DNA of 64,000 nt from Gigaspora margarita (Eukaryota; Glomeromycota; Glomeromycetes; Diversisporales; Gigasporaceae), in the NCBI GenBank assembly GCA_009809945.1, contig WTPW01000719.1, forward strand, positions 110,914 through 174,913, given 5' to 3'. The position numbers and the translations under genes are program-made. The notes beneath the pieces are model-generated. The model saw only the letters and a program-made list of their open reading frames with translations. It was not told the origin of the DNA and made no database searches. Of this stretch, positions 24,350 through 34,046 are shown piece after piece; position 1 is the first letter of the stretch; each line of letters begins with the position of its first letter.

Positions 24350-24785
24350 GCGATTTTTATTTATTCTCTTTTGAAAGAATCAAAGTAATTTGATTTTATT
24401 TCATTATTATAACCTTTATTAAAGATATTCTTGACTTTTATCAATGTTTTACACTTGCTTTGCTAATTTATGCAATGACTGGAGGATTGTACTAGATACT
24501 ATTACCGATATTGTATTCACACAAACAACAGTTTATTTGCTAAGATTTTTTCTTCACTAAGCAAACATAACTTCAAGTTATTTATTATTATGAATCATTA
24601 TTTATTATTACATTGTTTATGTAATTATATTTTAACCTATAATTAAATTTTATACAAACTCGAATCACCCCATTCATGCAAATTCTAATTCCAATACCTA
24701 TCCCTTGTGCTTTGAATTCCTGGAACAACAATTTAATCATAATACTGTACATACTATCAACCTACTACTTAACTGAAGTTACTAA

Positions 24786-25591
24786 GGGAAGTGACAAAAA
24801 TCAGGTGATTTTTTAGGGAGAAGGAGGTAAAAAAAGTTGAATTTATATATAAGAACCTGACTATCTCTTAATTTGTTATGCAGGCATATTTGCCTGTATA
24901 AATTTTAAAATTTTAAATTTTTTAAATAAAACTTTAAATATTAATTTTAGCTATATACTTTCTAAGTAAAAAATATAATATTAGTTCTGTTTTATTAACT
25001 TTATTATAAAAATTTTTTAAAATTATTAAAAAACTTTGGTGTAATAAAAGTTACAAGTTTTTGTTTTGGAACTTTTACTATAGAATTTTTTCTTTAGGTT
25101 TTTTCAAATTTTATATGTCTCTGTCTATAAAAAAATTTTTTACTTCTAATACAAGTCTTAATTTTTACAAGTAAATCACTTAAAGTGCAATAATAAAAGT
25201 TGTAATCCTTTATATAAACTACAATATTGTATTAAAAACTATATTTTTAAACCAATATTTAAAGAATTTACCAAGATATTGTAAATTATTTTTTTGGTAA
25301 AAAATTTCTTTAAAATTCAATATTTTTAGCTTATAAGCAACATAAACTTTTTGTCTAATAATATAAAATTAAATAATTCAAAAATATAATCCTTGTTTTC
25401 AACTATTATCATACCAAATTTTATTTAAATATTTTAAATGATTAAAAAAGTAGATCAGAGATATATTTATAGTAATTATGTAGGCAAATTTGCCTGCAAA
25501 CCTTTACAAACTAAGGGATATATATATTAAAGAAGAGGGAGGGGGAGTAGGCCTTTGATAAAAAATAATTGGGTAATTAATGACACGGCTC
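24786..25591. mobile_element. 150-bp PIF/Harbinger-like MITE, copy 2, interrupted
   Basis: Ends GGGAAGTGACAAAAATCAGG and ATTAATGACACGGCTC, flanked by TAA (24783-24785, 25592-25594). The 655-bp TA-flanked MITE sits inside. Without it and one TA the unit is 149 bp, matching copies at 12352 (150 bp) and 30459 (144 bp). Confidence 0.9.
24864..25518. mobile_element. TA-flanked MITE, copy 2 (655 bp), uninterrupted
   Basis: Ends TCTCTTAATTTGTTATGCAG and inverted ACAAACTAAGGGA with CAGGCAAATTTGCCTG-type palindromes next to each end, flanked by TA (24862-24863 and 25519-25520). Same family and size as the unit at 20630. Confidence 0.88.
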
Positions 25592-25618
25592 TAATATTTT
25601 ACTCTATAACAGTATAAT

Positions 25619-25728
25619 TAGTACTCTACAAAATCAAATCAAAATTTGAATTTTGTATCAAATATTTGAAAATATTTGATCAAACTTTGATTCAAATTTC
25701 AAATTTTGATTTGATTTGTGAAGCACTA
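25619..25728. mobile_element. 110-bp hAT-like MITE with CAAATCAAA-word body
   Basis: Ends TAGTACTCTACAAA and inverted TTTGTGAAGCACTA with a perfect 8-bp duplication AGTATAAT (25611-25618 and 25729-25736). The body is a palindrome of AAATCAAATTTG and AAATATTTGATC words. Confidence 0.9.
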
Positions 25729-26481
25729 AGTATAATATTTAGAATATTTAAAATAAATAAAATAAGAGTATTAGTATAAGCTTTTTATTATAATAGCATA
25801 TTAAACAGTATAACAAAGTCCTTTAGATTTAGATTTTAACATATAGCATTTCAATTTTTTTTTTTTTGTTGGCCATTTTCAGTATTAAAACTTACATACA
25901 GTTAATATGACTAATATTATATAAATAGTAAAAATATTTGCTTATAAGTAAAGTTCATTTGAATGTAATTAGATTGAGCCAAATCTAAATAAAAAGAATA
26001 ATATTAATTTTAAATAAATCAATAAAACATAATATATATATATATACTCATTAAAAAACTCTTCCCATCGATTAACTGCTCAAATTTTCGAACAAAAGAA
26101 AAACAAAAAATTTTTAATAAAAGACGAAGTAGCTATTAATACTGGTTTTTATAAAGGTCAACCTCTTCTTCGTTTGTCTTGGTGACTTCTTTATATATTC
26201 AGCACACAAGCCAGAAGCGTCAGTTGTACAAGATAAATGGCAAAGAGCACTCTTGGTACAAGAAATTCTGGTGGAAGATTTCTTTCATTGACAAAAGTAT
26301 CTAGTTGACTAGGCAGTGAATTAAAAAATGAGTTTTTCAATACTTTTTTTAAGGCTTTTGGGCAATTTTTACATAACAACCATATACTCGCTATCATATT
26401 CTCGCTTGAAGTTTTTTTTTCTAGGATTTTGGACGAAAAGTAGGAAACTTGATGTATCCCCTCCAAAAGATCAGCATTGTT

Positions 26482-27474
26482 TTTTTAGCGCTACATCACC
26501 CTGCTCTATTTTTCAAGAATACAATGTGCGACCTGCTGCACTAATCTGATAAAACAAACAAAGTTTGCTATCAAAATTAGAAGGCGTTGTCAGACAGCCT
26601 AAATTAAAACCTTCTTTTCCACGCTTCTCGAGTAAAGGAAATTTGGAAAAAAAAACTAATATATAGAAAAAAAGGGGAAAATATAAGTGGGGAAAAGCAT
26701 AAACTACCTAAGTGAAAACCAAAGTAAAGAAAAACAAATATCAAATGAAAAGAATGAAGGAAAAGGCAAAAATCAGGCTGTCGACAACGCTAATTTCGCC
26801 AGAAGCTATTTTAAAATTTATATGAAATCTTGCAATAAATTGCTTAATATTATATGTACAGCAAAAACATGTAGAAAAAAGCTGATAGAATATATATAAG
26901 AAGAAAAAAAAACTATGGCTAATAGAAAGTTCTAGAAAGAAATTTCGTTTCATGTTTATCTCCAAACTATCTATGTCCTGAACTTTACTCGTAACTTGAT
27001 CCAATTCGGAAGCTGCAATCCCAAAATAGAAGAGTAAACAATGCCGATCTTTTGAAGGGAGTAAACCAAATTGCCCACTTTTGTTAAAATTTCGAAAGCC
27101 AAAGAAGCACCAAGGGAAAGTACCAAAGTAGAAGGACTTTGAAAGAGTTATGCTATATAGAATAAAATATCTAACCAAGTATTTACTTCTGTTTTCATAT
27201 CTGTAAAACTTGACAAAGCTCCAGGTTGTTTTGCCTACTACTTCTTTGCTTGGTAGCACTAAAGTCTTCTGTCCAGAGGCTTCTCTCATAATGGTTCGAT
27301 TCTTTTTCAACTCTATTTCAGCTATAACCAAACATACGATGATTAGCCTTGAGTCCCAGCTGCTTCTAGTAGAGTTTTGTTGCATGTTAATTATGTTAAC
27401 TATAGAGTTTTGTAGGTCGGGTTCTTGAAATTTTTGGTACAAGGGATCATTAGAAAGAGTTCTCCTAAAGAATA
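26482..27474 (-). mobile_element. A-tailed retroposon family A/B/C, copy C inside copy B
   Basis: On the minus strand it starts GAGAACTCTTTCTAATGATC, matching the start of copy A, and ends in a short A run (T run 26480-26486 on plus). It is flanked by AAAAGATCAGCATTGTT (26465-26481) and AAAAGATCGGTATTGTT (27475-27491), a 17-bp duplication with 15 matches that lies inside copy B sequence. Length 993 bp, close to copies A and B. Confidence 0.7.
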
Positions 27475-27544
27475 AAAAGATCGGTATTGTTGTTCCTATC
27501 CTAATTGGAAAGAAGGTATGCAGTTGATAAACAGAAACAGACAC
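26741..27544 (-). CDS. unrecognised 267-aa open frame in retroposon copy C
   Basis: The longest open frame in the transposon-rich half. Segments LSNDPLYQKF and NKSGQFGLLPSKDRHCL correspond to translated parts of copy A (LSNDHLSKF and TKSGKFGVPLSKDRHC), so the order of blocks is shared by two copies. This may reflect one ancestral protein or only DNA homology between repeats. It has no motif I recognise, is rich in Phe near the C-terminus, and starts upstream of the element's 5' edge. Expression and function are doubtful. Confidence 0.3.
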   Translation of the reverse strand: MSVSVYQLHTFFPIRIGTTIPIFLFFRRTLSNDPLYQKFQEPDLQNSIVNIINMQQNSTRSSWDSRLIIVCLVIAEIELKKNRTIMREASGQKTLVLPSKEVVGKTTWSFVKFYRYENRSKYLVRYFILYSITLSKSFYFGTFPWCFFGFRNFNKSGQFGLLPSKDRHCLLFYFGIAASELDQVTSKVQDIDSLEINMKRNFFLELSISHSFFFFLYIFYQLFSTCFCCTYNIKQFIARFHINFKIASGEISVVDSLIFAFSFILFI

Positions 27545-28439
27545 GTAATGAGATGTGACGCAATGGAGTAGACAGATCTTTTGGAAATTAAATTCTAGAA
27601 TTTTCTTTTCTTTTTGTATATATAGTACTTTGGCAGAGCGTCTCTCTGTACAGTACTATATAATTTTTACTATCTCTCTGACTATATTTTATTTCTTCAA
27701 TAGAAAGGTTTTTCTTTTTATTTTTACTCTTTTTTTTTCTTTCAGAAGTTTTTTGGGTTTTTAGTCTTTTTGTCTTATTTCCCTATTTTTTATTTTCTTT
27801 TTAGTTATAGTATCGTTTTCTCACCCCTATTGAAGTTTACTTCCTATGCCAGGAGTGCACTTTTTGTAGTACCGGTGGTTCAACAGAGCTCCTAGTAGTT
27901 TATCTACTAGTGTGGCAGGTTACTCTTGGGCATCTGTATAGATAGCCAAGTGGTGCCATTCCTATAAATTAGCTATGTAATTTGTATGATCTTTTTCGTA
28001 TAAACTTAAAACTAATAAAGGTAAATGGCGGAACCACCAAAGGTGAAAAAAAAAATATATATATATATATGTTAAAATAAATAAATATTTTTAATCGCCT
28101 TTTAAATTAACTTTGCGCTAATAATTTTGTTAATATATTATCAGCATCTAAGAATTGCTTTTTAATTTCATTATTATCTGAACTAGCTATCTTATCAAGC
28201 CAATTATATATTGTACTTAGAAGTCCAATCTGAATAAATTTGTCATCCATTTATCCATATTGATATCTGAATTTATCCAAATATTCATTTACTATTGGTA
28301 TCTGGATAATCTGACAAATATTCAGATAATTATTGGATATCAATAGTAAAATAGATATCCAAATAAAATCAGATCTGGAAATCCAATATATAAATAGATA
28401 AGAAATAATAGATAGGAACTCTAATTGTACTATAAATAT

Positions 28440-29366
28440 TCTTAGCTATAGATCATTTTGTGGATCAGAATTTATGCATTTCTTAGCCAATCCAATATAG
28501 CATTTAGAAGTTTCAGATACAAACTCAGGTCATAATTCTCTACAAATATTAGCTCCAAGTTTAGCATTAAATTTATGTCCATCAAAAGGTCTTTGACCAG
28601 TTGATATTTTTGCTATAATCATACCAAACCCATAAATATCTGCTGCCTTTGTAAACAGCTATCGCCAAAACTTTAGAAGCAACGTAGGGCATAATTCTAT
28701 GAATTTTGCCTAGTTGAAACTTCGCTATCTACTTTTCTAGAATCCCAGATCTGTGATATAGAATTGTGCATTTTCATTAGTATGTTAATTTTGCAAAATG
28801 TTACTACTATGAAAATTAGTAATAGATGTATTTTGTACCTTTATAAATTCTATCTAACTTCCATGTAGTATCATAAAATATTTGTAATTTAGTCTGCTAT
28901 GTAAGACTAATAAAATTTTTCTTAAATATTTCCATTATCAGCATACTAAATGACTATCAAGTATTTATTTGTTTCTGTGTTTTGGGTTATTCTATACATT
29001 GCAAGCTTACTAAAATTTAATTTACATGTTATAAAACTTTTAAACTTAAAGTTTAAGCAATGAATTAGATCAATAAACTAGTAGATAAATTATTAAAGCA
29101 ATAAATTAACTTATTTCTTTTAAAAAGTTATTGTTTTCCTCAGAACTGGCCAACGTCTTGAGTACTACAATACTGGATGGTTCACGCATTCTCCAGTAAA
29201 TATTATAACTATTACAATCATTAATTTTTTTAACTTTACATATATTATCCAACCAGGTTGCTGAATATACAGAACCAAATCTGTCTTTACTAATTTTTTT
29301 AGCATCAGATAATTTATTAAATGGAATCCATTCAATCACATCTTTATATTTCCAGGCTCTAAGCAA
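28440..29366 (-). pseudogene. TKL-like kinase pseudogene
   Basis: Exon-like block 29366-29109 reads WKYKDVIEWIPFNKLSDAKK, then ISKDRFGSVYSATWLDN and SSIVVLKTLASSEENNNFLK. The glycine loop is damaged (KDRFG for KGGFG) while the VxLK lysine remains. About 400 bp further on, 28650-28470 reads KAADIYGFGMIIAKISTGQRPFDGH, then INSDPQ, the C-lobe of the same family as the gene at 415-1811, with stops. The activation loop and HRD region between are not readable. It shares the family N-lobe words (VIEWIPFNK) with the first kinase. Confidence 0.75.
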
Positions 29367-29469
29367 AATGCTTTCATGCTATCATCAATATCTTTATTTT
29401 TAATTATTTATTGCATTGCTTTTTGTCAGAGTCATATTCTGATAATTAAATTTATATAAAAAATCTTTC

Positions 29470-29850
29470 AATGAATTAGATCAATAAACTATTAGATTAA
29501 TTATTAAAGCAATAAATTAACTTACTTCTTTTAAAAAGTCATTGTTTTCCTTAGAACTAGCTAACATCTTAAGTGCTATGGTTTATATGTTTTTCAGTAG
29601 ATATTATAACTATTACTGTTATTAATTTTTCAACTTTCTATATACCATCCAACCAGGTTGCTGAATATACAGAACCAAATCCACTTTTACCAATTTCTTT
29701 AGCATCAGATAATTTATTAAATAAAATCTATTCAATCGTATCTTCATATTTTCAGGCTCTAAGTTGGAATGCTTTTATGAAATCATCAATATTTTTATTT
29801 CCAATTGTTTACTGTGTTGCTTTGTTAGAATCACATCCTAACAATTAAAG
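29470..29850 (-). pseudogene. duplicated kinase N-lobe exon
   Basis: A second, more decayed copy of the block at 29057-29440, about 412 bp away, including the downstream AATGAATTAGATCAATAAACTA flank. The minus strand gives NKLSDAKEIGKSGFGSVYSATWLDG (read in two parts: KEIGKSGFGSVYSATW and flanks), so the glycine loop is better kept here than in its neighbour, but in-frame stops precede it and follow it. Local tandem duplication of one exon is the simplest reading. Confidence 0.75.
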
Positions 29851-29939
29851 TTGTGTAAAAAATCTTTAAATAAGCTATAAATAAAAAAAATAAAAATAAA
29901 CATATGTTTTAATTTATTCATAAGATTTATCTTGATCTT

Positions 29940-30225
29940 ATTCTATGCCAAATTTATAATAATAACAAATAGCAGTTTTCTAAATCTCTATAGTAAATAC
30001 TTTATACTTATCGATTTCAACTCCAATTTCTAAATAATAACAATAACCAACTTGATACATTCCATTAGGATTGTACATGTTTGCTGATTTTTGATATTAT
30101 ATAAATGCCTTGTTTTCATACTTTTCAACTTCTATTTTATATTCGTAACAATAACCAAGACAATTAATTCTTTTAGTATGCCACTAGTATGCCCATGTTA
30201 GCAGATTTTTCGAACTGGTCAAACC
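29940..30225 (-). pseudogene. Sel1-like repeat remnant
   Basis: Minus-strand translation gives YENKAFI-stop-YQKSANMYNPNG, then MYQVGYCYYLEIGVEIDKYK, matching the Sel1 repeat pattern (KAFxxYxKSAxxGxxxGxxxLGYCYxxGxGxxxDxxK). About two to three repeats, each broken by stops. Kinase plus Sel1 combinations are frequent in Glomeromycotina, but here the Sel1 part is 5' of the kinase pieces, so it may be the tail of another lost gene. Confidence 0.7.
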
Positions 30226-30458
30226 CTTTATATTCATCCTTTTCAAGATAAATTCTGTGAAGATAAAACTATACTAATTTATATGTATAGACTTGGTAGT
30301 TGTGAGCTAATAATTTAATGGTTATAACTATTTAGAATAAATAAATAAAAAGCATGCTTACGATCTAGTTATTTAACAAATATATAGTTAATTAGAGGAT
30401 AATTTAACAAAAAATATTATTTAATAAATGTTATACATATACTGAATACCAATGATTA

Positions 30459-30602
30459 GAGAAGTAACAAAAATCAGATGATTTTTTAGAAGGGGTAAAA
30501 AATGTTAAAATTATATATAAAAACCTGACCAAATTTATATTAAAGAGAGGGAAGAGAGTGAACCTCTAATAAAAAATAATCAGGTGATTAATGATATTAC
30601 CC
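30459..30602. mobile_element. 150-bp PIF/Harbinger-like MITE, copy 3
   Basis: Ends GAGAAGTAACAAAAATCAGA and inverted counterpart, flanked by TTA (30456-30458, 30603-30605). 144 bp. The TTA flank here and TAA at the other two copies fit a TWA target. Confidence 0.85.
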
Positions 30603-30661
30603 TTACTAAATATGTTTCATTTTTATATTACCCATATAATTCATTTTAAATCTACTTGAAT

Positions 30662-31960
30662 CTATATTAATAAAGGTGATTTGTCTTTAATACTCCATGC
30701 AGTTGGCAAAATAATATCATTATATGAAGTTAAAAACTCAATTTTTGAGTTTTTGACAAAATCAAACTTGAAAATACACAAAAAATATATGCCCGTATAG
30801 TTTCTAAATACCTTAAGTAAAAAAGTGATGAACTGGACCAGTCCATATAATCCTCTTGAAAATGAAAAACTGTATCTCTTGTGCAATCCAACAGTTCCTT
30901 TTCTATTAGAGTTATTTAATTTGCAGCCAAAATATAGTATATATTTAGTAAGGTTTATAAAATCAACTTTCAACTTTTCTTAATCTATTGGAATATGAAA
31001 CATACTCAGCTTTGTAAATAGTAATTTAAGTTTTTTTTTGCTTAAGGGAAATTCATTTAAAGATCTTGATTGGTCTGTATCACAACTCCTAAGAATATTT
31101 GGATCTGAATACTATCAGTTGGTAAAATACTATTACGTCTCTAGTTGTAGTTTGAAAGCAAAAAAAAGTTTATACATGTACGGTATAACAATTAATACCC
31201 AATTAACTAGGGTTCCGCAATTTGATTTGATCTTCAAATATTTGAATCAAATATTTGATCAAATCAAATTCAAATTTAACTATATTTGATTTGATCAAAT
31301 TCAAATCTGATCGAATTTGATTTGATTTGACAAATATTTGATTTGATTTGAAAATTACTATTAAAAATTCAAATTCAAATCCAAATATTTGAATCAAATC
31401 AAATTCAAATCAGGGTCAATTTGATTTGATCAAATTCAAATCTGATCGAATTTGATTTGATTTGACAAATATTTGATTTGATTTGAAAATTACTATTAAA
31501 AATTCAAATTCAAATCCAAATATTTGAATCAAATCAAATTCAAATCAGGGTCAATTTGATTTGATCAAATTCAAATCTGATCGAATTTGATTTGATTTGA
31601 CAAATATTTGATTTGATTTGAAAATTACTATTAAAAATTCAAATTCAAATCCAAATATTTGAATCAAATCAAATTCAAATCAGGGTCAATTTGATTTGAT
31701 CAAATTCAAATTGACCCAATATTTGATTTGATTTAAATTTGAGAAACTCTACAATTAACTCATTCGTTATATACTGTATTACTGTATTACTTGCTGAATT
31801 TGCCCTCTAAATAAAGTTTTTAGGGATACTGATTTATACTGATCCTTTTTTACAGAAGACAAACAAAGAGTTAAAGAATACTATAATATGGGTTAAAAAA
31901 AATTTTATTGAGCAAAACCACAAGTTGTCAATTGACAATGTAGTTTTTTATAGTCATCAC
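30662..31960 (+). pseudogene. second degenerate copy of unrecognised protein family, split by a hAT-like element
   Basis: Plus-strand segments include KGDLSLILHAVGKIISLYEV, SNLKIHKKYMPV, NPLENEKLYLLCNPTVPFLL and LFNLQPKYSIYLVRFIKS, then DLNTISW-NTITSLVVV, KAKKSLY and TINTQLT. The reading changes frame several times and has stops. After the element at 31208-31751 it resumes HSLYTVLLYYLLNLPS and later TTSCQLT. Homologous to the minus-strand remnant at 10400-10905. Family unrecognised. Confidence 0.6.
31208..31751. mobile_element. hAT-like element with CAAATCAAATT-word body and 135-bp internal tandem
   Basis: Ends TAGGGTTCCGCAATTTGATT and inverted AATTTGAGAAACTCTA, with a perfect 8-bp duplication CAATTAAC (31200-31207 and 31752-31759). 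Removing it restores the reading INTQLTHSLYTVLLYYLLNL of the host pseudogene. The body is built of AAATCAAATTCAAATC words and includes about three copies of a 135-bp unit (landmark GATCGAATTTGA at 31309, 31444 and 31579). Confidence 0.93.
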
Positions 31961-33796
31961 CAAAATTTGCACGGGAATTACTATCGATTTTTATCTTTAT
32001 TGAATAGTAATCGATTTAAATCCCCCATGACGAGGACTAACGATTAAGATAGTAATCGATAATAATCAGTAATAATCGATAGATATCAGATTAAAAATCA
32101 CGAATAACAATACTATTATACTGTATACTTATTTTTAAACATTTTATAGATTTTTGCATGTTTTTGCATGTTTTCACAAGGTTTCGCAATTTAATATAAA
32201 ATTTTATATTTTTTTATTTATTTTTATTTATTATTATTATTATACATTATATTTTAATTAAATATATATTTTTAATCAATATTATATATTTTATTATATT
32301 ATTATACATTTTTTACAAAAAAATAAAAAAAATAACAAAAAAAAATAATGAAAAAAACAAAAACAAAAAAATAGTAATATTTTGAACCTTTTCACATTTT
32401 GTTGCATAATGCTAGCTCTATACACTTATTTTTTTTACCTTGCAGTTATCTATTATTTCTTTTCTTCTTTGTTTTAACTATAATATTCGCTTATATTCGC
32501 TTATATTCACTTATATTCGCTACTTCCTAAAATAAAAAAAATGACAAAAAAAATAAACCCAAAAAAAATGAAAATGAAAAAAATAGTAATATTTTAAACT
32601 ACTTTCATATTTCGTCACATAATACTAGCTCTATACACTTATTTTTCTTACCCTGTAGTTAGCTATTATTTTTCTTTTTCTTTGTTTAACTATCATATTC
32701 ATTTATATTCACTAATATTCGCTCATATTCGCAACTTCCTAATAAGTATAAAAAAAACAAACAAAAACAAAAAACAAAACTGAAAAATAACAAAAAAAAA
32801 CAAAAACAAAAAAAAAATAAACAATTATATTTGCTTATATTTGCTCATATTCAACTATATTCGCTCATATTCATAATCTCCATTTCCCTGAAGTAAGAGT
32901 TTGTGATCTTGCAATTCAAAAATCGGTGAAGGTTTTCACAAAGTGCCGGAATAAAATAAATTAATAAAAATAAAAATAAAAAAAAAACAAAAAACAAAAN
33001 NNNNNNNNNNNNNNNNNNNNNNNNNNNNNNNNNNNNNNNNNNNNNNNNNNNNNNNNNNNNNNNNNNNNNNNNNNNNNNNNNNNNNNNNNNNNNNNNNNNN
33101 NNNNNNNNNNNNNNNNNNNNNNNNNNNNNNNNNNNNNNNNNNNNNNNNNNNNNNNNNNNNNNNNNNNNNNNNNNNNNNNNNNNNNNNNNNNNNNNNNNNN
33201 NNNNNNNNNNNNNNNNNNNNNNNNNNNNNNNNNNNNNNNNNNNNNNNNNNNNNNNNNNNNNNNNNNNNNNNNNNNNNNNNNNNNNNNNNNNNNNNNNNNN
33301 NNNNNNNNNNNNNNNNNNNNNNNNNNNNNNNNNNNNNNNNNNNNNNNNNNNNNNNNNNNNNNNNNNNNNNNNNNNNNNNNNNNNNNNNNNNNNNNNNNNN
33401 NNNNNNNNNNNNNNNNNNNNNNNNNNNNNNNNNNNNNNNNNNNNNNNNNNNNAAAAAAAAGGGTGAACGGAGTAAAAGAAAATGAGGAGTAAAAGGGAGA
33501 GGAGGTAAAAATCATTCAAAATGACCTTTTTTTTTTTTATATATCCAAATTAAAGTATAATGCTAATTATCGATTAATAACGTAATGATCGATATGTAGC
33601 GATTTTGATTAGTTTGATGATAATCGATAATTTGATTTACATCGATTACTTATCTATTTTTCGTTATTAATCGATTTTTGATATATATCGATTTATAACA
33701 AGTTAATCGATATATAACATTTAATTTTAATCGATATAAATCGATTATGCGTTATAAATCGATATAAATCTACTTAATATATTTTGTGATGGTAAG
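31957..33796. mobile_element. putative foldback element with ATCGAT-rich arms, containing an assembly gap
   Basis: CATCACCAAAAT at left (31958) and ATTTTGTGATGG at right (ends about 33793) are inverted; next to each lies a block of TAATCGATATAAATCGAT words (31985-32100 and 33550-33775). The centre is A-rich with repeated TATATTCGCT words (32480-32880) and CTTATATTCGC. A run of N covers 33000-33452. No clear duplication; the boundaries are approximate. Confidence 0.5.
33000..33452. other. assembly gap (N run)
   Basis: About 450 unspecified bases flanked by A-rich low complexity on both sides. Open frames reported through it are meaningless. Confidence 0.99.
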
Positions 33797-34046
33797 AGTT
33801 ACTGTATAAATTTTTTATATTGTATAACTTAGAGATCTTCAAGCCAATCAAATCGAATGTCTGCCATGCTAGTGAGAGGTAAATATTTTGAAAGATCAGA
33901 AGGTGGTTCAGCGATCTAAACAATTGGTGAGCTGAAATTAAAAGACTTAGCTTTAACTAGTTTGTTGGTGTTTTTTATAAAAAGTATAATTTTGAACTAT
34001 TATTCTAAACCATAGTTTAATATTTTTGATTATAATTTATTTATGG

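Larger units (their letters stand above)
26053..28055 (+). mobile_element. A-tailed retroposon family A/B/C, copy B, interrupted
   Basis: Starts AAAAAACTCTTCCCATCG like copy A and ends with CTAATAAAGG, a GGCGGAACCACC tract and an A run (about 28046-28055), lying between TA repeats that hide any duplication. It is split by a minus-strand copy C. Without C it is about 1.0 kb. Matching segments to copy A include the KDE-containing start, AAAAGATCGGYATTGTTGTTCC and GCAGTACTATATAATTTTTA. Its reading frame is broken by stops. Confidence 0.65.

Noticed and set aside
30662-30973. 103-aa minus-strand ORF
   Set aside because: The plus strand has long stretches matching the pattern of the unknown family and explains the frame as its shadow.
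32851-33519. 184-222 aa open frames
   Set aside because: Almost entirely N bases of an assembly gap plus Phe/Leu translated from T runs.
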